Source: Sphingobacterium chungjuense (GTDB lineage Bacteria > Bacteroidota > Bacteroidia > Sphingobacteriales > Sphingobacteriaceae). From it: a stretch of 64,000 bases of DNA. The first letter of the stretch is position 1, and each line of letters opens with the position of its first letter. Below, piece by piece: positions 17,190-26,588 of this stretch. The DNA lies in assembly GCF_011316935.1 (NCBI RefSeq), contig NZ_WLYS01000006.1, positions 1 through 64,000 of the forward strand, given 5' to 3'. Under the pieces are notes generated by a model. The model worked only from the letters and a program-made list of their open reading frames with translations, searched no databases and was not told the origin of the DNA. The position numbers and the translations under genes were made by a program.

Positions 17190-17627
17190 TTATCGCACCG
17201 CGATCTTCACCACAATTAAGGAAAACACCAACAGACACAAAGGCGTGTAATAAAGTGTATCATGGTACGCAAAGACCGTTTGCTTTACATGCTTGAAAAG
17301 ACCGACATACTTAAAATCACCCATTGCTCTCACCAAAAAAATCAATGCAATGATGACCCATAAAATCCTCTCATACAACAAGGGCACAACACGTGATAAC
17401 TCGACATGAGTAAGTAGCAGCAAGGCACCAAAAAATAAACCGATCACTACGCATGCCCCGAATCCCGGATCCAATAGAGGAACACCGTCGGACGTGGTAG
17501 GAATCGCCAGTTCCTTGCTCCAAACACCTCCAAAAGCCCAATAAAAATGCATAGCACCGATACCGGAAAAGATAATTGTTAATAGCGTTTTACACAGTAT
17601 TCGCATCTCCAGCCAGTTCTTAACCAT
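17190..17627 (-). CDS. DUF3995 family membrane protein
   Basis: 145 residues with four predicted helices (about 9-29, 54-74, 83-101, 122-142). The stretch GIGAMHFYWAFGG after helix 1 is the family mark. Function unknown. A -7 box lies only a few bases before the annotated Met (17639-17646), so the true start may be the Met at codon 8 (MRILCKTLL, base 17606), which would also suit the first helix. Divergent from the PASTA gene. Confidence 0.8.
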   Translation of the reverse strand: MVKNWLEMRILCKTLLTIIFSGIGAMHFYWAFGGVWSKELAIPTTSDGVPLLDPGFGACVVIGLFFGALLLLTHVELSRVVPLLYERILWVIIALIFLVRAMGDFKYVGLFKHVKQTVFAYHDTLYYTPLCLLVFSLIVVKIAVR

Positions 17628-17638
17628 GTTACAAAATA

Positions 17639-17666
17639 CAAAAATATCTAGTAAAATATGCTACAA
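17639..17666 (-). promoter_or_regulatory. Promoter for the DUF3995-ddl run
   Basis: Minus strand -7 TATTTTTG (17639-17646) with a TTG at 17664-17666, 17 bases upstream. The transcript would start almost at the first Met of the DUF3995 gene, giving a very short leader. Confidence 0.45.
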
Positions 17667-17791
17667 CGAGCCACCGGCGCTTTTGGTTTAACCAGCATAG
17701 ATTGCTACGCGTTGTAAGCTAATTGCGTTATATAGTTGTTTACAAATGGATGAGTCTATAATTCGAACATACGAAAAGACAGGTTTATGTA

Positions 17792-17799
17792 TATATTTG
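17792..17799 (+). promoter_or_regulatory. Possible -7 element for the PASTA-mltG operon
   Basis: TATATTTG fits TAnnTTTG; a second near-match TATTTG follows at 17805. No -33 box at 19 bases. Leader of roughly 90 bases to the PASTA start. Confidence 0.35.
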
Positions 17800-17898
17800 T
17801 ACGGTATTTGTAAAAGAGTATTTCGGTGAATGGGAAATAGTAACAACTTTACGAATACTACATAACAGCAAATTACGCATTACAGCAAGATACATTAT

Positions 17899-18678
17899 AT
17901 GTCAAAATTCTTTCTCTACCTAAGAACTAATACCTTTCGAAAAAATCTGATCTACGCCATCGTAGGTATCATTGTATTGTTCATCCTGACGTATATTGGC
18001 CTGCGCATTTACACAAAACATGGTGATCGTCAAGAAGTTCCCGTGTTAAAAGGGTTACACATTAGCGAAGCGATTGCACTGTTAGACAAAGTTGGATTAG
18101 AATATCAGGTAGATTCCATCTATCAATTGGATGCGCGTCCGGGTATGGTTATTGAGCAAGACCCAGAACCAGCATCAGCGGTGAAAGGTGGGAGAACCAT
18201 TTACTTGACTATTATCACGCAAACCGCTCCAGAGATTGCTTTTCCAGAGGTGATCGATAAAACCCTGATTGAGGCGACTTCCATTATCAAAAATCATTCG
18301 TTGAAATTAGGTGACACGACGTATGTCAACGATATTGCACGTGATATGGTGCTTGATGCCACATTTGGCGGTCAGCCAATTACCGCAGGGCGAATGATTC
18401 CAAAAGGATCTCGCATTAATTTGGTGTTAGGAAATGGTCGGGGCAACGACCAGGTGAACATTCCGGAATTGGTCGGATTGCCGTACAGCGAAGCTGAATT
18501 TGCTTTACGTGGTTTGGGTTTAGTGGTTGGAAGCATCAGCTTTGCTGATGGATCACGCGATACGATAAACGGAACCGTTGTAGAACAAACGCCAGATATA
18601 TCTGCGCAATTTATTCCATTGGGCTCTGCCATCCATCTCAAATTATCCAACTCTGTTGTACCTACTACAACCGAATAG
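17899..18678 (+). CDS. Membrane-anchored PASTA domain protein
   Basis: 259 residues. A basic N-terminus and one helix (about 17-37, LIYAIVGIIVLFILTYIGL), then three PASTA repeats (about 45-110, 113-180, 185-255), each opening with VPxLxGL/FPEVID/IPELVGL type sequence. There is no kinase domain, unlike Firmicutes PknB. PASTA repeats bind uncrosslinked muropeptides. The gene lies 11 bases before mltG, so a role in sensing or placing wall synthesis is plausible. Confidence 0.88.
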   Translation: MSKFFLYLRTNTFRKNLIYAIVGIIVLFILTYIGLRIYTKHGDRQEVPVLKGLHISEAIALLDKVGLEYQVDSIYQLDARPGMVIEQDPEPASAVKGGRTIYLTIITQTAPEIAFPEVIDKTLIEATSIIKNHSLKLGDTTYVNDIARDMVLDATFGGQPITAGRMIPKGSRINLVLGNGRGNDQVNIPELVGLPYSEAEFALRGLGLVVGSISFADGSRDTINGTVVEQTPDISAQFIPLGSAIHLKLSNSVVPTTTE

Positions 18679-18689
18679 CTCCACCTGTC

Positions 18690-19739
18690 ATGCAAGAAGT
18701 TCAACCAGAGAAAAAAAGAAGAAACGTATGGATTCCGGTCGGAATCGTATTCGTTATTATCGCATTGATCGTATCGTGGATAGCCTACTTAGCGGTATTG
18801 GCGCCTACCGTGCAGACCGATGCCGAATACTTTTATGTACACAGTGACGATACTTACGATGATGTGATGCAACGCATCAAAGAAGAAAACATCGTACGCA
18901 ATTACACACTTTTTGAATACATGGCCAAAGCCATGGATCTTCCAGAAAACATCAATCCTGGCCGTTATCGCTTAGATTCGGAAATGAACAACCGTCGCTT
19001 GATCGGCAATTTGCGGGGTGGTTATCAGGAGGCGGTGAAATTCAGATTCCAGAATGTACGATTAAAGGAAAACTTTGCCGGCTTGTTAGGACAGCATTTC
19101 GAGGCCGATTCATTAGAATTCCTGCAAGTACTACAGGATGAAAAGACCGCGGAGAAATTCGGCTTTACCTCCGACAATTTTTTCTCGATGTTTATTCCAA
19201 ACACGTACGAAATCTATTGGAATACGAATCCACAGAAAATCATGGCTCGTTTCCATACAGAGTATATGAATTTTTGGAACGCAGATAGAAAAGCAAAAGC
19301 CGATGCCTTAGGCATGACCACGCAAGAAGTGAGCACCTTGGCAGCTATTGTGAAAGGCGAAGCAATGCATACCGATGAAATGCCCGCCATTGCCGGTCTG
19401 TACATCAACCGCTTAAAGCGCGGCATGCTATTGCAAGCCGATCCCACCGTGATATTTGCCAATAATGACTTTACCATCCGTCGTGTCTTGAACCGCCACC
19501 TCACCATCGATAACCCGTACAACACCTATCGTTTCAAAGGATTGCCACCGGGACCGATCATGATGCCAAGCATTGTGGCGATAGATGCCGTGTTGGATTA
19601 TAAAAAACACGATTATATCTATATGTGCGCCAAGGACGACTTTAGCGGATATCATTTATTTGCCACAACTATGGCCGAGCATTTGGTCAATGCGCGCAAG
19701 TTTCAACGTGCTTTGGACGAAAGAAACATCAAGCGTTAG
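18690..19739 (+). CDS. mltG: Endolytic murein transglycosylase MltG
   Basis: 349 residues, inner-membrane protein (helix about 13-36) with a periplasmic LysM-like part (about 45-110) and the YceG catalytic domain. E224 in AAIVKGEA aligns with the catalytic Glu218 of E. coli, followed by YINRLKRGMLLQADPTVIF and RFKGLPPGPI, all hallmark sequence. It cleaves nascent glycan strands and sets their length. Directly after the PASTA gene. Confidence 0.93.
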   Translation: MQEVQPEKKRRNVWIPVGIVFVIIALIVSWIAYLAVLAPTVQTDAEYFYVHSDDTYDDVMQRIKEENIVRNYTLFEYMAKAMDLPENINPGRYRLDSEMNNRRLIGNLRGGYQEAVKFRFQNVRLKENFAGLLGQHFEADSLEFLQVLQDEKTAEKFGFTSDNFFSMFIPNTYEIYWNTNPQKIMARFHTEYMNFWNADRKAKADALGMTTQEVSTLAAIVKGEAMHTDEMPAIAGLYINRLKRGMLLQADPTVIFANNDFTIRRVLNRHLTIDNPYNTYRFKGLPPGPIMMPSIVAIDAVLDYKKHDYIYMCAKDDFSGYHLFATTMAEHLVNARKFQRALDERNIKR

Positions 19740-19795
19740 CACAATAGCAAAGGGGCTTTTTGTCATTTTGCTATATTAATTTTAACTTCGCCCAT

Positions 19796-20203
19796 ATGTT
19801 TGTATTCGAAAACAAGATACGTGTACGATACGCAGAGACCGATCAGATGGGCTACATGTATTATGGTAATTACGCCACATATTACGAAGTTGCACGGACT
19901 GATATGCTACGCAGCACAGGCATTTCTTACAAAGAACTCGAAGCCATGGGCGTAATGATGCCTGTGATCGAAATGCAAACCAAATACTTACAACCGGCCA
20001 AATACGATGATCTGATCACGATCAAGACGACCATTCGGGAGCTTCCTAATGTGCGAATTTGCTTTGAATATGAGCTATTCAACGAAGCAGGCGTATTGTT
20101 GAATACCGGCAAAACGTTACTCGTTTTTGTAGACATGGCCAAGAACAGACCCTGCCGTGCACCAGAAGTATTTATGGACAAAATAAAATCATATTTTTCT
20201 TAA
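19796..20203 (+). CDS. Acyl-CoA thioesterase, YbgC/4-hydroxybenzoyl-CoA type
   Basis: 135 residues from MFVFENKIRV (an in-frame Met 12 codons up lies in the gap and is unlikely). Single hotdog domain; VRYAETDQMGYMYYGNY carries the catalytic Asp (D17) of the 4HBT-I class. Natural substrate unknown; YbgC relatives act on short acyl-CoA or phospholipid-synthesis intermediates. Part of the mltG operon, two bases before the BrkB gene. Confidence 0.85.
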   Translation: MFVFENKIRVRYAETDQMGYMYYGNYATYYEVARTDMLRSTGISYKELEAMGVMMPVIEMQTKYLQPAKYDDLITIKTTIRELPNVRICFEYELFNEAGVLLNTGKTLLVFVDMAKNRPCRAPEVFMDKIKSYFS

Positions 20204-20204
20204 G

Positions 20205-21182
20205 ATGCAAAAGGTCCATAATAGACTCTTGAACGTAAGAATCTACGATAACTTTATCGAATGGACGAAAAGTGCTGTGCTACCGGGCTTTGGATCATTG
20301 CCCTTATATACGGTTTTTGCTTTTTTCTTTCAGGAAATTGCGCGTGAATCCATCCTCAACAAAGCTTCTTCCTTAGCCTACAACTTTATGTTGGCTATTT
20401 TTCCGGGAATCATTTTTCTATTTACACTTATTCCATACATCCCGGTAGACAATTTTCAGGATCAATTGATGGAACTCATGCAGGTAGCCATGCCAGAGAG
20501 TGCCTACGAATTTCTGGAAACAACCCTGAATGACATTATTAAAACCCAAAATACCGGACTATTATCCACCGGTTTTGTCTTGTGTACGTTTTTTGCGACG
20601 AATGGCATGACCACTTTGATGATGACCTTCAATAAATCTTCCTTGTCCAAAGAAGACCGTAGTTGGGGGCAGAAACGTATTGTTGCATTAGCATTATCAG
20701 TTGCCATCGTCTTGGCATTAGCCATTGGGATCTTCTTATATGCTGGCGCCAACTTTTTGATCAATTACTTGAAAAACACCATTGACTACGATCTGAACTA
20801 TTTTTGGCATATCCTGATCAAGTTTGTACAATGGTTGTTTATGTTCGGCATCTATTTTTTCACGGTAAGCCTAGTCTACAAATTTGGCCCTAGTCGCAGT
20901 AAGAGATGGAAATTTTTCACTCCCGGTGCTACGCTCGCTACCGTGCTGGCTATTCTATCTTTTTCTGGGTTCGCTTATTATATAAACCAATTTGGCACGT
21001 ACAATAAGCTATATGGATCTATCGGTACATTGATCGTGATGATGATCTGGATGTATTTAAATGCATTAATCTTGATCGTTGGGTTTGAACTCAATGCCAG
21101 CATTGCGCTTTCCAAACAAAGCATTAAGATTGTACGTCCGCGCACCTACAATTCCTTTAAGGCAGATAGCGCAGAAAAGTAG
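20205..21182 (+). CDS. YihY/BrkB family inner-membrane protein
   Basis: 325 residues, six membrane helices in the YihY pattern: ASSLAYNFMLAIFPGIIFLF (about 54-73), FVLCTFFATNGMTTLM, ALALSVAIVLALAIGIFLYAG, LFMFGIYFFTVSLVYKFGP, FFTPGATLATVLAILSFSGF and LIVMMIWMYLNALILIVGFELNA. The GxxWMY...GxELN end is typical. Once called ribonuclease BN in error; real function is uncertain. Confidence 0.9.
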   Translation: MQKVHNRLLNVRIYDNFIEWTKSAVLPGFGSLPLYTVFAFFFQEIARESILNKASSLAYNFMLAIFPGIIFLFTLIPYIPVDNFQDQLMELMQVAMPESAYEFLETTLNDIIKTQNTGLLSTGFVLCTFFATNGMTTLMMTFNKSSLSKEDRSWGQKRIVALALSVAIVLALAIGIFLYAGANFLINYLKNTIDYDLNYFWHILIKFVQWLFMFGIYFFTVSLVYKFGPSRSKRWKFFTPGATLATVLAILSFSGFAYYINQFGTYNKLYGSIGTLIVMMIWMYLNALILIVGFELNASIALSKQSIKIVRPRTYNSFKADSAEK

Positions 21183-21240
21183 CCACAGCAGAGTAGCTAC
21201 TGCCTTTCACTTTTCCTTAATCTTTTTTCTACATAAATAG

Positions 21241-21268
21241 TTGTATATAAAAGTTTTTTGTACTTTTG
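21241..21268 (+). promoter_or_regulatory. Promoter of rpsA
   Basis: TTG (21241-21243), 17 bases, then TACTTTTG (21261-21268), a TAnnTTTG match. Leader of about 30 bases with a purine-rich AAAAGGAGAAAA before the ATG. Confidence 0.7.
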
Positions 21269-21306
21269 CAGTCTCTGCAACGCAGGGAAAAGGAGAAAAT
21301 TAATTA

Positions 21307-23241
21307 ATGGCAAAAAAACAAGAAGCAGAAAAAGAGTTAGCGGCGAAAAACGCAGAGCTACAAGGTGCTGACACTAAAGTAGTGAAAGACACTGAAACCA
21401 TCGAATCTGAAGCAGATTCAAACCTAATCAACGAGATCAAATCTAGTTCACTAAGCACCCCAGAAGGTGACTTTGACTGGGATTTCGATGAAAAAGCCTT
21501 CGGTAACTACAGCGAGGCTGAGCGTACTAAACTAGAAGAGCAGTACGCTGGTACATTCAATCAAATTAACCAAGGTGAAATTATTGAAGGTACTGTAGTA
21601 TCTATCAATAACAAAGACGTGGTATTGAATGTTGGATTTAAATCTGATGGTTTAGTAGCACTTTCTGAGTTCCGCGACCTTCCTGAATTGAAAGTTGGCG
21701 ACAATGTTGACGTATTTGTTGAATCTCAAGAGGATGCAAATGGTCAATTAGTATTGTCACGCAAACGTGCTAAGACACAAAGATCTTGGGAAGCAATCAA
21801 CGAAGCTTTGGAAAATGATGCAATCATTGATGGTTTCGTGAAATCACGTACCAAAGGTGGTTTGATCGTGGACATTAAAGGTGTAGAAGCTTTCTTACCA
21901 GGTTCACAGATCGACATCAAGCCTATTCGCGATTACGATATCTATGTAGGTAAAACAATGGAATTCAAAGTGGTTAAAATCAACCACGAATTCAAAAACG
22001 TTGTCGTATCTCACAAAGTATTGATCGAAGATGATTTGGAAAACCAAAAATCAGAGATCGTTGCGAAATTGGAAAAAGGTCAAGTATTGGAAGGTACTGT
22101 TAAAAATATCACTGACTTCGGTGTGTTCATCGATTTGGGTGGTGTTGATGGTCTACTTCACATTACAGATATTTCTTGGGGTCGTATCGAGCATCCAAGA
22201 GAAGTTCTTGCATTGGATCAAACAATCAACGTGGTTGTTCTTGATTTTGATGATGAGAAAAAACGTATCGCTCTAGGTCTAAAACAACTTTCTGAGCATC
22301 CTTGGGAATCTTTGAGCACTGATCTTGAGATCGGTTCTAAAGTAAAAGGTAAAATCGTAACTGTTGCAGATTACGGTGCTTTCCTTGAAATCATCCCTGG
22401 TGTAGAAGGATTGATCCACGTATCAGAAATGTCTTGGTCTCAAAACCTACGTTCTCCACAAGAGTTCTTGAAAGTAGGTGACGAAATCGAAGCACAAATC
22501 TTGACTTTGGATCGCGAAGACCGCAAGATGAGCTTAGGTATCAAACAATTGACTCCAGATCCATGGCAAAACATCGCTGAGCGTTACCCAATCGGGTCGA
22601 AAGTGAAAGCGGCTGTTAAAAACATGACTAACTTCGGCGTATTCGTTGAGTTAGAAGATGGTATCGATGGTTTGATCCACATCTCTGACCTTTCTTGGTC
22701 TAAAAAAATCAACCACCCGAACGAATTCACTAAAGTAGGTGAAGAACTAGAGGTTGTTGTATTAGAGCTTGACGAAGAAAACCGTAAATTGTCTCTAGGT
22801 CACAAACAATTGGAAGAAAACCCTTGGGATACTTTCGAAACTATCTTCACGGAAGGTTCACTTCACGAAGGTACTGTGATCAAAGTTGGTGACAAAGGTG
22901 ATATCGTTGCACTTCAATATGGTGTAGAAGGATTCTGTCCATCGAAACATGCTGTTAAAGAAGACGGTACTGTATTGAAAGTTGACGAAACTAACGAGTT
23001 CAAAATCATTGAGTTCAACAAAGAAAACAAGCGTTTGGTAATTTCTCACTCTCGTATCTGGGAAGATAAGAAATCTGAAGCTCGTGTAGAAGAATTCAAC
23101 GCACGTAAGAAAGAGGCAAAAGCTGCCAACACTGCTGTGAAAAAAGTGAAGGATTCTGTTGAGAAATCTACTCTAGGAGATCTAGGTGTATTAGCTCAGT
23201 TGAAACAACAAATGGAAGGCGACGAGAAAAACTCTAAATAG
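21307..23241 (+). CDS. rpsA: 30S ribosomal protein S1
   Basis: 644 residues with an acidic, variable N-terminus (1-80) and six S1 RNA-binding repeats (about 90-580; for example GTVKNITDFGVFIDLGGVDG and KAAVKNMTNFGVFVELEDG), then a Lys-rich tail. S1 brings mRNA to the small subunit, important where Shine-Dalgarno sites are rare. Codon choice is clearly more biased (GGT, GAA, ATC, AAA, CGT) than in the neighbours, as expected for a highly expressed gene. Own promoter and strong terminator. Confidence 0.96.
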   Translation: MAKKQEAEKELAAKNAELQGADTKVVKDTETIESEADSNLINEIKSSSLSTPEGDFDWDFDEKAFGNYSEAERTKLEEQYAGTFNQINQGEIIEGTVVSINNKDVVLNVGFKSDGLVALSEFRDLPELKVGDNVDVFVESQEDANGQLVLSRKRAKTQRSWEAINEALENDAIIDGFVKSRTKGGLIVDIKGVEAFLPGSQIDIKPIRDYDIYVGKTMEFKVVKINHEFKNVVVSHKVLIEDDLENQKSEIVAKLEKGQVLEGTVKNITDFGVFIDLGGVDGLLHITDISWGRIEHPREVLALDQTINVVVLDFDDEKKRIALGLKQLSEHPWESLSTDLEIGSKVKGKIVTVADYGAFLEIIPGVEGLIHVSEMSWSQNLRSPQEFLKVGDEIEAQILTLDREDRKMSLGIKQLTPDPWQNIAERYPIGSKVKAAVKNMTNFGVFVELEDGIDGLIHISDLSWSKKINHPNEFTKVGEELEVVVLELDEENRKLSLGHKQLEENPWDTFETIFTEGSLHEGTVIKVGDKGDIVALQYGVEGFCPSKHAVKEDGTVLKVDETNEFKIIEFNKENKRLVISHSRIWEDKKSEARVEEFNARKKEAKAANTAVKKVKDSVEKSTLGDLGVLAQLKQQMEGDEKNSK

Positions 23242-23278
23242 TTTTTGATCGTAACCGAATCATTTTAAATACTCCAAA

Positions 23279-23303
23279 CCCTCCGCCATGCGGAGGGTTT
23301 TTT
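23279..23303 (+). terminator. Intrinsic terminator of rpsA
   Basis: CCCTCCGC / GCGGAGGG (23279-23286, 23290-23297), loop CAT, then six T. Confidence 0.95.
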
Positions 23304-23336
23304 CGTTATATTCGTTTCGCACAAACCACCTGACGA

Positions 23337-24182
23337 ATGAACACATTCCCATTAATCGACGTAAAAGCGTTACAATCGCTATTGGATGAGCAAAAGCCCG
23401 TCGTATTATTAGACGCTACGATTGACAAAGTCAACCAACGAATAGATCAGGATGGCGTAGCGCCAGAGCTTATCTCCCATTCTATTTTCTTCGATATCGA
23501 AGGAGCATTCTCCGATCATAGCAATCCGTTACCACATACGATGGTAGATGCCCCAACTTTTGAAAGAGAAGCAAGTGCGCTTGGTATCAATGCGGATTCT
23601 ATCGTGGTTATTTACGATCGTTGGGGCATTTATTCTAGCCCGAGAGCTTGGTGGATGTTTCGTGCGATGGGACATACAAATACCTTCGTATTGCAAGGCG
23701 GATTACCTGCTTGGAAAGCAAAACAACTGCCTATTGCATCCAAACACATGGATGCCGCAACCTTGACCAAAGGAGACTTCGTCGCAAAACCGCAGAAAGA
23801 ATACTGGACGAATAAAGAGGAAATCCTCTGCGGGTTACAGGAAACGGAAAATACAATCATTGACGCGCGTAGCGCAGGTCGGTTTGCCGGAAGCAGCCCA
23901 GAACCGCGAGTAGGTTTACGGTCAGGTCATATTCCGGGCTCGTACAATGTCCCTTTCGACGAAGTGCTTGCAGGCACTCATTATAAGAGCGTAGCTGAAT
24001 TGCAAAAAATCTTCGAACCGCTTATCAGTGATAAACCGGTAGTTTTTAGCTGTGGATCTGGGATTTCCGCCGCTATTATCGCATTGGCTGCTCAGCAGCT
24101 AGATTACCAAAACCTTTCCATCTACGACGGATCTTGGTCTGAGTGGGGAGCGGATGAAAATGTGCCGATTGAGAAGGGCTAA
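23337..24182 (+). CDS. sseA: Two-domain sulfurtransferase (3-mercaptopyruvate type)
   Basis: 281 residues, tandem rhodanese domains: an inactive first one (about 5-135) and a catalytic second one (about 150-278). The active-site loop is CGSGISA (about 239-245), close to the CGSGVTA of mercaptopyruvate sulfurtransferases and unlike the CRxGxT of thiosulfate rhodaneses. Sulfur donor is inferred from that loop. Confidence 0.88.
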   Translation: MNTFPLIDVKALQSLLDEQKPVVLLDATIDKVNQRIDQDGVAPELISHSIFFDIEGAFSDHSNPLPHTMVDAPTFEREASALGINADSIVVIYDRWGIYSSPRAWWMFRAMGHTNTFVLQGGLPAWKAKQLPIASKHMDAATLTKGDFVAKPQKEYWTNKEEILCGLQETENTIIDARSAGRFAGSSPEPRVGLRSGHIPGSYNVPFDEVLAGTHYKSVAELQKIFEPLISDKPVVFSCGSGISAAIIALAAQQLDYQNLSIYDGSWSEWGADENVPIEKG

Positions 24183-24204
24183 GCTTTTACCAATAAGAAA
24201 AGTC

Positions 24205-25083
24205 CTACCCTCGCGGCGCGGGCAATGGCACATAACCATCATCTCCGGATACTTTTGGAAATTTGTGATCAACCCAATCCTGTTTAGCTTGATCTAGAAT
24301 CTCTTTGCTCGTCGCGACGAAATTCCATGAAATAAAGCGTTCTTCTGGAAAAGGTTCGCCACCGAAAATGTATACCGTGGTACCTGCGGTAATCTCAAAA
24401 GTACACAAGTGCGCATCTTTCGTAATTAAGATCTGCTTTGGCCCATAGGTGTGTTCTCCACTTTTGATCTCTCCTTCTAGGATATACAAACCACTCTCAC
24501 CATACAATTCACCACGAATATCAATTACTGCATCTTGTCTCGCTTTAATTTCCAGCATATACAATCTGCTGTACACTGGCACTGGCGATTTTCGGCCAAA
24601 TGCTTCTCCCGCGATTAGCTTATAACTCGCATTCTCATCTTCCCAAGCCGGAATATCCTGCGCTTCGGTATGATGAAATTCAGGCTCCATAAATTCCAAT
24701 TCTTTGGGCAAAGCCACCCAAATTTGCAATCCATGCATATACTTATCCCGCGTACGCAAATGCTCAGGCGTACGTTCAGAATGCACGACACCTTTACCAG
24801 CAGTCATCCAGTTCACAGCACCTGGCGTAATCTCCATGGCTGTTCCGATGCTGTCGCGGTGAAAGATGGCACCGTCAAATAAATACGTTAAAGTAGAAAG
24901 TCCGATATGGGGATGTGGACCTACATCTAGGTTTTCGTGATCTGCCAGACAAGCTGGCCCCATGTGGTCTATAAATACAAAAGGACCGATGGATCTTTTC
25001 TGGCGGAATGGTAAAAGTCTTCCCACTAGAAAATTGCCAATATCGGCCGCTTTTTCTTCAAGTATAAAATCAATATTAGACAT
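24205..25083 (-). CDS. Pirin family protein
   Basis: 292 residues from MSNIDFILEE; the frame runs 24 codons further but passes through the intergenic hairpin. Two cupin domains; metal-binding set in the first: FVFIDHMGPA, HPHIGLSTLTYLF and HSERTPE. Pirins are Fe-binding cupins; some act as quercetin dioxygenases, others as regulators. The C-terminal GGEPFPEERFISWNFV is the Pirin_C mark. Separated from the TolC gene upstream by a large hairpin. Confidence 0.9.
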   Translation of the reverse strand: MSNIDFILEEKAADIGNFLVGRLLPFRQKRSIGPFVFIDHMGPACLADHENLDVGPHPHIGLSTLTYLFDGAIFHRDSIGTAMEITPGAVNWMTAGKGVVHSERTPEHLRTRDKYMHGLQIWVALPKELEFMEPEFHHTEAQDIPAWEDENASYKLIAGEAFGRKSPVPVYSRLYMLEIKARQDAVIDIRGELYGESGLYILEGEIKSGEHTYGPKQILITKDAHLCTFEITAGTTVYIFGGEPFPEERFISWNFVATSKEILDQAKQDWVDHKFPKVSGDDGYVPLPAPRG

Positions 25084-25131
25084 ATCCTTATCTCTTTCTG
25101 GTTGTATAAAGATAATCCTAATATTTTGAAA

Positions 25132-25167
25132 ATCCATGCTGGCATGCACGTGCATGCCAGCATGGAT
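25132..25167 (-). terminator. 36-base perfect palindrome, probable terminator of the efflux operon
   Basis: Two 18-base arms (25132-25149, 25150-25167) are perfect inverted copies with no spacer; in RNA the tip would open to a small loop. On the minus strand it begins 2 bases after the TolC gene stop and is followed by TTTTC, so it can end the efflux operon and protect its 3' end. Unusually GC-rich for a gap here. Confidence 0.75.
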
Positions 25168-25169
25168 GA

Positions 25170-26588
25170 TTATTCTACGCCACCTCCGAGTGCACGATAC
25201 AAATCAGTAACGGCTTGTAACTTCTCACGTTTGATATTAATGGCTTCCAGTTCATTTTCCAAAGCGCTGTTTTGTGCCGTGATTACTTCCAAGTACGTTG
25301 CCATACTGCTACGGTACAAGAGCAAGGCATCATTCGTGGCTTTCGTCAAATGATCTTTCTTAGCTTCGACCAACTTCAATCGCTCATCAGCATGCGTTGA
25401 CATCGCCAACGCATCGGATACCTCACCTACGGCGGTCAACAAAGATTGACGGAATTGTACAGCTGCCTTTTCTTGCTCAATCTGCGCAATCTCATAGGCT
25501 GTTTTCAACTCCTTCTTCCGAAAAATTGGCTGCGTAATATTTCCAGCGACACTTTTCACCACAGAACCCGGTATATCAAACCAGCTATTGAATTGAAAGG
25601 AATTCACCCCGATTGAAGGTGTTAGACTTAACGTTGGGTACATAGCAGCTTTCGATAAGCCCGTTTGTGCATTCGCACTCACGACCGCATACTCTGCTGC
25701 CTTTACATCTGGTCTTCTGCTCAACAACATGGCTGGTACACCCGTATCAAAAAATTCTTCTGGCATAGCCTCGCTCAAACTACCAGCGCGCTCCAATGCA
25801 GAAGGGAAGCTTCCACACAGGATATTTAGTGCATTTTCCTGTACGGCAATATTCTGCTTCGCCAGAGGAATCAACAATTCCGCGGTTTTCTTTTGTGCTT
25901 CTGCCTGATCCAAAGCCAATGAACTAATCATCGAAGATTCATATTGCAATCGAATCATATCCAACGTACTGTCGCCCAAAGCTACATTACGCTGTGCGAC
26001 TTTCAACTGCTCGTCTAACGTAATGAGCGAATAATAGGCCTGCGCCACTTGCGCGACAATGCGAGTTTTCAACGCATTCATGTTCTCTTTCTCCGCAAAA
26101 TACCGAGCCCAAGCGCCTTCGCGCTGCATCTTAACTTTGCCCCAGATATCGGCTTCCCAAGATAAGCTCAACGTAGCGGTATAATCGTCCATATATGGCG
26201 TGCCCAAGAATTGCTCACTCAAAGAACCATTCAGGGAATTGCGTGATAGCCACATGCGGTTCGCGCCAACGGACAGATCCAGCGTAGGCAACAACCCCAA
26301 TTTGGCTTGTTTGTACGTGAGCTCCAACTGATCCATAGATAGTTTGGCGACCATAATATCGTTATTATGCGCTAATGCTTTGTCAATTAAGGATAATAGA
26401 ATTTCATCCTTAAAAAATGTATGCAAGGGTAATAACACGCTATCTGCAGTTACTCCCGTAATTTCATTTCTGTATGTATCTGGCAAGTCCACTTCTGGTC
26501 TTGCATATTTACGCCCTACCTGACATGAGGTGAGCACTAAGGCTATCCCCATGACAGAAAGAACATGTTTTGTCATCTCTTTCATCAT
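25170..26588 (-). CDS. TolC-like outer-membrane efflux lipoprotein (NodT family)
   Basis: 472 residues. Lipoprotein signal with lipobox LTSC (Cys at about 22, VLTSCQVGRKYARPEVDLP); the ATG overlaps the pump's stop codon, with further Mets at codons 2 and 5. Two OEP repeats (about 65-255 and 275-465) of long helices and beta strands; LSRRPDVKAAEYAVVSANAQ opens the second. Forms the trimeric outer-membrane exit duct for the pump encoded upstream. Confidence 0.92.
   Translation of the reverse strand: MMKEMTKHVLSVMGIALVLTSCQVGRKYARPEVDLPDTYRNEITGVTADSVLLPLHTFFKDEILLSLIDKALAHNNDIMVAKLSMDQLELTYKQAKLGLLPTLDLSVGANRMWLSRNSLNGSLSEQFLGTPYMDDYTATLSLSWEADIWGKVKMQREGAWARYFAEKENMNALKTRIVAQVAQAYYSLITLDEQLKVAQRNVALGDSTLDMIRLQYESSMISSLALDQAEAQKKTAELLIPLAKQNIAVQENALNILCGSFPSALERAGSLSEAMPEEFFDTGVPAMLLSRRPDVKAAEYAVVSANAQTGLSKAAMYPTLSLTPSIGVNSFQFNSWFDIPGSVVKSVAGNITQPIFRKKELKTAYEIAQIEQEKAAVQFRQSLLTAVGEVSDALAMSTHADERLKLVEAKKDHLTKATNDALLLYRSSMATYLEVITAQNSALENELEAINIKREKLQAVTDLYRALGGGVE

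Noticed and set aside
24205-25155. Pirin reading frame beginning at 25155
   Set aside because: It would translate the intergenic palindrome; the Met at 25083 matches pirin N-termini.
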